From: Bog-473 sp963706555
GTDB lineage: Bacteria; Actinomycetota; Acidimicrobiia; Acidimicrobiales; RAAP-2
Reading direction: 5' to 3'
Assembly (NCBI GenBank): GCA_963706555.1
Contig: OY970164.1
Location: 4,774,001 to 4,838,000, forward strand
Length of the DNA: 64,000 bases
In this document: positions 61,440 through 64,000 of the stretch, piece by piece
Numbering within the stretch: position 1 is the stretch's first letter
Layout: each line of letters opens with the position of its first letter
Notes under the pieces: generated by a model
Databases searched by the model: none
What the model was told of the DNA's origin: nothing
The model's input: the letters and a program-made list of their open reading frames with translations, nothing else
Made by a program: the position numbers and the translations under genes

Positions 61440-63221
61440 TCATTTGTCGGGTAACTGACCAGTTTCAACGGCCCAGATCTGCCGAGCCAGGAACTTCGAA
61501 TAGATGCGACATGCGGTGAGGCTTCCCATGGCAAACCACAAAGACTCTTGTGGGGTCGGTTTCCAGACATTTTTCGTCTCACCGTTCTCGTCGTAGCCCC
61601 AGATGCCCCCCACCTTTTCCGCTACGGCGTCTCCGAAATGCGCCCTCACGCCGGCTTGCTGGTCCATATAACCGGTCGCCAAGATGCACGTGTCGAAGTG
61701 CTCGCTGCTGCCGTCGACGAAGCGAAGTCCATTCCTCTCGAAGCCGGCAATGTCGTCGTACTGCACGACCGCCACTTTGCCAGCGGCGATGAGTTCTGAG
61801 CATCCGACATTGATGTAGTAGCCACCCCCCCGCCGGAAATACTTCATCTGCCAGCCCGTGGCGTCCTCACCCACGTCCGTCCGAAAGCCGGCCGCATGAA
61901 GTCCGTCAATAAGTTCTTTGTCGAAGTCGCTGGCGATCTTCGTGAGCTTTTTCGCCGACTGCACCATCAGTGGGTAGGCTGACGAGAGCGAGAGAAAATC
62001 GCTCTCGTCGGTGTCCTTGTCCTTTTGGTAGATCGCGGACCACATTTGCACCGATGGATAGAGACTCACGACGGAGGTCGATCCCCGCTGCAGCATGGTG
62101 ACGTTCGCACCAGCGGAATAGAGATCTTGGGCGATGTCATGGCCGCTGCTCCCCGTGCCGACGACAAGGACATCCTTGCCGGCGTAGAGATCGGCCGTCG
62201 AATAGGAGGTCGAGTGAAGCACCTCGCCCGCGAACTCTTCGAGACCGCGCATGTCGGGGACGTAAGGGATGCCGCTCACGCCTGTCGCCATGACGATGTG
62301 GCGGGGCTTGAGCTCGCGGGGTGCGCCGTCGGGCCCTTGCGCCGTGATCGACCAACGGTGCTCGTCTGCGTCGAATTCACCCGACTGAAACGTCGTGGCC
62401 GGCCAATAATTCAGTTCGAGGGTCTCCACATAGGACTCGAACCAGTTGGCCAACTTGTCCTTCGAAAGATACGTCGGCCAGAAGTCCGGGAACGGCAGGA
62501 CAGGTAGGTGATTGGCCCATGTTTCGTTGTGCAATTCGAGGGCGTGGTAGCGCTTTCGCCAATTGTCCCCGATGCGTTCGTGCCGGTCGATGATCAGCGC
62601 ATCAACCTCAAGATCCTTGAGACGAGCCGCAACAGAAAGACCTGCCTGTCCGCCCCCGACAATAAGGACCGTCGGGTCGTGATCGATATAAGAGCGCTCG
62701 CGCGTGCGGCGATCAAGCCAGTTCGGACCTCCGAAGATCCGGGGGTCTGGCTTTTCAGAGGACGGCCGCCGCTCTTGGCCGTCGATGTCCTCGAGCACGG
62801 TGAGCAAGGCCCATGCTGTCGGTACCTCGGCGTCTGCCGTTGACGACAGCAACCGGAGAAGGCCACGGCCTCGTCCCTTCCCCTCGCCAAGACCAAAAGC
62901 AAAGGAGACCTGGATGGTCGGTACTTCGTAGTCAGTGGAAAATTCGCATGTCAACTCCGTGGCCTCACATCGGATCGGCTTGAGTGTCCATCGCTCCAAG
63001 ACATCACTGCTCCCGGCAGCGATGCGCTCCTTCCCGGTGAATGTGACAATGGTCCAGGTGAATGCCAGGACGTCACGCCACCAACCGTCCGCAGAGAAGA
63101 GCCGTGAGAGTTGGCGATCTCCCGTGTTGACGGCTGACTCGAACGCCTCCAGCCAACGCTGCGCTGCGTCGGCCATCGTCGACTGATCAATCTCTGCTTT
63201 GACCGCGACCTCCTCAATCAT
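61440..63221 (-). CDS. Flavin-containing monooxygenase with N-terminal SnoaL-like domain
   Basis: This 593-residue protein has an NTF2/SnoaL-like domain at about residues 15-150 (WLEAFESAVNTGDRQLSRLF), then a group B flavin monooxygenase. FAD is bound by GGGQAG (189-194), NADPH by VVGTGSSGHDIAQ (355-360), and CILATGYMDQQ is the late family motif. It is similar in layout to Baeyer-Villiger or FMO enzymes. Fusion to a SnoaL domain is known in actinobacteria but uncommon. It is convergent with the amidohydrolase and 38 bases downstream of a cyclase gene on the same strand. Confidence 0.88.
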   Translation of the reverse strand: MIEEVAVKAEIDQSTMADAAQRWLEAFESAVNTGDRQLSRLFSADGWWRDVLAFTWTIVTFTGKERIAAGSSDVLERWTLKPIRCEATELTCEFSTDYEVPTIQVSFAFGLGEGKGRGRGLLRLLSSTADAEVPTAWALLTVLEDIDGQERRPSSEKPDPRIFGGPNWLDRRTRERSYIDHDPTVLIVGGGQAGLSVAARLKDLEVDALIIDRHERIGDNWRKRYHALELHNETWANHLPVLPFPDFWPTYLSKDKLANWFESYVETLELNYWPATTFQSGEFDADEHRWSITAQGPDGAPRELKPRHIVMATGVSGIPYVPDMRGLEEFAGEVLHSTSYSTADLYAGKDVLVVGTGSSGHDIAQDLYSAGANVTMLQRGSTSVVSLYPSVQMWSAIYQKDKDTDESDFLSLSSAYPLMVQSAKKLTKIASDFDKELIDGLHAAGFRTDVGEDATGWQMKYFRRGGGYYINVGCSELIAAGKVAVVQYDDIAGFERNGLRFVDGSSEHFDTCILATGYMDQQAGVRAHFGDAVAEKVGGIWGYDENGETKNVWKPTPQESLWFAMGSLTACRIYSKFLARQIWAVETGQLPDK

Positions 63222-63259
63222 CAGTACTCCCAGTCATCGTTGCCGTGATGCGACAACCT

Positions 63260-64000
63260 TCATTGAAGGAACAAGGGCTGAACGAGTGCTCCCGTCGCAC
63301 GAGGGATGGCAGGGGTGGCAACAACCAATGCCCCGTGTGAGCGACCGCTCACGCGCAGTCGGTCGATGGCTGGTCCGAGGTGACAATTGTCGACCAATAC
63401 CTGCCCGATGACCGGGATGAGCAGATGCACGCAAAATGTCGGATCCTTGTCCCTGCCGGTGAATCCGTCGAGGAAGTCCCACGCGACGAGGGAGACGTCA
63501 TGCTCATAGATCCAACGCGCTGCGCCCTGACCGGCCCCCGGAGTCGAGGAGCCAAGGGCCACCGCGGCAAGGTCAACCGTGTTGCCGGCTCGTTCGAATC
63601 TGTCCCGCCCCATATAGAGGATGAGGGCATCACCAGGGAGGAACTCAGCACCTTGTCGGCTGAGCGCGGCGTCAATGTCCTCGCCGGTGACCGGCGCCTT
63701 TGCGTCGACCCAGTCGGTGCCGCGTATCGCAGGAATATCCACGACCACCCCACGTGTAAAGAGTCCATGGCCGGCCAGCTGTGCCACAGATGGGGCGTTT
63801 GGATCATCCACGGGGTGATCGCCGTACCACTTTCCGGCGCGGCCCATGTGATTCAGCGCGTCCAGATGCGTGTAGTCGATCCCATGAGCCATCACATGCG
63901 TGACATCTGACCCCATGTCAAGTGGTTTGGCGAACGGAGCGAGCGAACCGAACCCATCCATTTGACCGTACCCGACTTCGACTTTGACTTCAGCATCTTC
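63260..64000 (-). CDS. Cyclase-family (kynurenine formamidase-like) hydrolase, 5' truncated by window edge
   Basis: This is a PF04199-type metal-dependent hydrolase. YTHLDALNHMG (about 30 residues after the first visible ATG at 63961) is the family metal motif in place of HxGTHxDxPxH. The C-terminal half has VAWDFLDGFTGRDKDP and HLLIPVIGQVLVDNCHL. The frame remains open through the last base of the window, so the N-terminus probably lies outside. It is likely co-transcribed with the FMO gene. Members open lactams, formamides or lactones. Confidence 0.82.
   Translation of the reverse strand, partial: EDAEVKVEVGYGQMDGFGSLAPFAKPLDMGSDVTHVMAHGIDYTHLDALNHMGRAGKWYGDHPVDDPNAPSVAQLAGHGLFTRGVVVDIPAIRGTDWVDAKAPVTGEDIDAALSRQGAEFLPGDALILYMGRDRFERAGNTVDLAAVALGSSTPGAGQGAARWIYEHDVSLVAWDFLDGFTGRDKDPTFCVHLLIPVIGQVLVDNCHLGPAIDRLRVSGRSHGALVVATPAIPRATGALVQPLFLQ

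Noticed and set aside
1..64000. CRISPR arrays, insertion sequences, tRNA/rRNA genes, phage or integrase genes
   Set aside because: No regularly spaced repeats, transposase motifs, cloverleaf sequences or phage proteins were recognised by eye. A dedicated tRNA and repeat scan would be needed to exclude small ones.

Overview
The window is GC-rich and densely packed, with many 1-20 base gene overlaps and frequent GTG/TTG starts. The gene content (fused Liv-type ABC transporters, cytochromes P450, PhyH, PRISE-like SDR, GH15 and YcnI/CopC/CopD genes) suggests a high-GC actinobacterium, plausibly of the Acidimicrobiia type. That placement is inference; no rRNA or other marker gene is present.

Positions 1 to about 36.4 kb form a carbohydrate catabolic island. 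(1) 1-4.8 kb, plus strand: xylA (5' end outside the window), xylB, a GH43 enzyme and a LacI regulator in one tightly coupled operon. (2) 4.8-10.3 kb, minus strand: a four-gene operon of GH2 glycosidase, galT, an inositol-monophosphatase-superfamily gene and a GHMP sugar kinase, all overlapping, behind a LacI-type operator. (3) 10.4-14.2 kb, minus strand: a LacI regulator coupled to a GH78 alpha-L-rhamnosidase. (4) 14.4-23.5 kb, minus strand: GH3 glycosidase, a Liv-type periplasmic binding protein, an MFS carrier fused to a LivF-type ATPase, and a LivH-LivM-LivG fusion, which together look like a complete importer. (5) 23.8-34.3 kb: a TetR regulator and a glucuronide module (uxaC, uidA, LacI, uxuB, a LarA-like nickel-dependent racemase/epimerase homologue and two divergent GH1 enzymes). 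Three copies of one 14-base operator mark this module's promoters. (6) 34.3-36.4 kb: a large hydrolase-like protein with a C-terminal PKD-like segment. None of the glycosidases has a visible signal peptide, so the island looks built to import intact small glycosides or oligosaccharides and split them inside the cell.

The most interesting element is the LarA-like gene. It overlaps uxuB by ATGA and keeps the family's catalytic and cofactor residues, with identical spacing at the last three. UxaC and UxuB would deliver D-mannonate, and no mannonate dehydratase is visible. I infer that the LarA homologue may epimerise D-mannonate to D-gluconate, an alternative end to the glucuronate pathway.

Positions 36.5-64 kb are mixed. 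They hold a TetR regulator, an SCP2-PhyH fusion, a GH15 enzyme, a redoxin, a nitronate monooxygenase, a phosphotransferase-like pair, a PRISE-like reductase, a copper-related set (YcnI, CopC-CopD fusion and a membrane protein), two P450s with SDR/MaoC/SnoaL/VOC/amidohydrolase/FMO/cyclase neighbours typical of degradation of steroid, aromatic or terpenoid compounds, and a three-gene signalling operon (REC-PP2C, CHASE3-type histidine kinase, Rcp1-like regulator).

Five genes are interrupted by short indels, mostly in homopolymers or GC dinucleotide runs: LacI-1, GH78 (twice), MFS-LivF, GH3 and nitronate monooxygenase. A sixth, ycnI, lacks a sensible stop. The uninterrupted protein is easy to restore in each of the first five, so sequencing or assembly error is at least as likely as decay. 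No tRNA, rRNA, CRISPR array, insertion sequence or phage gene was recognised.
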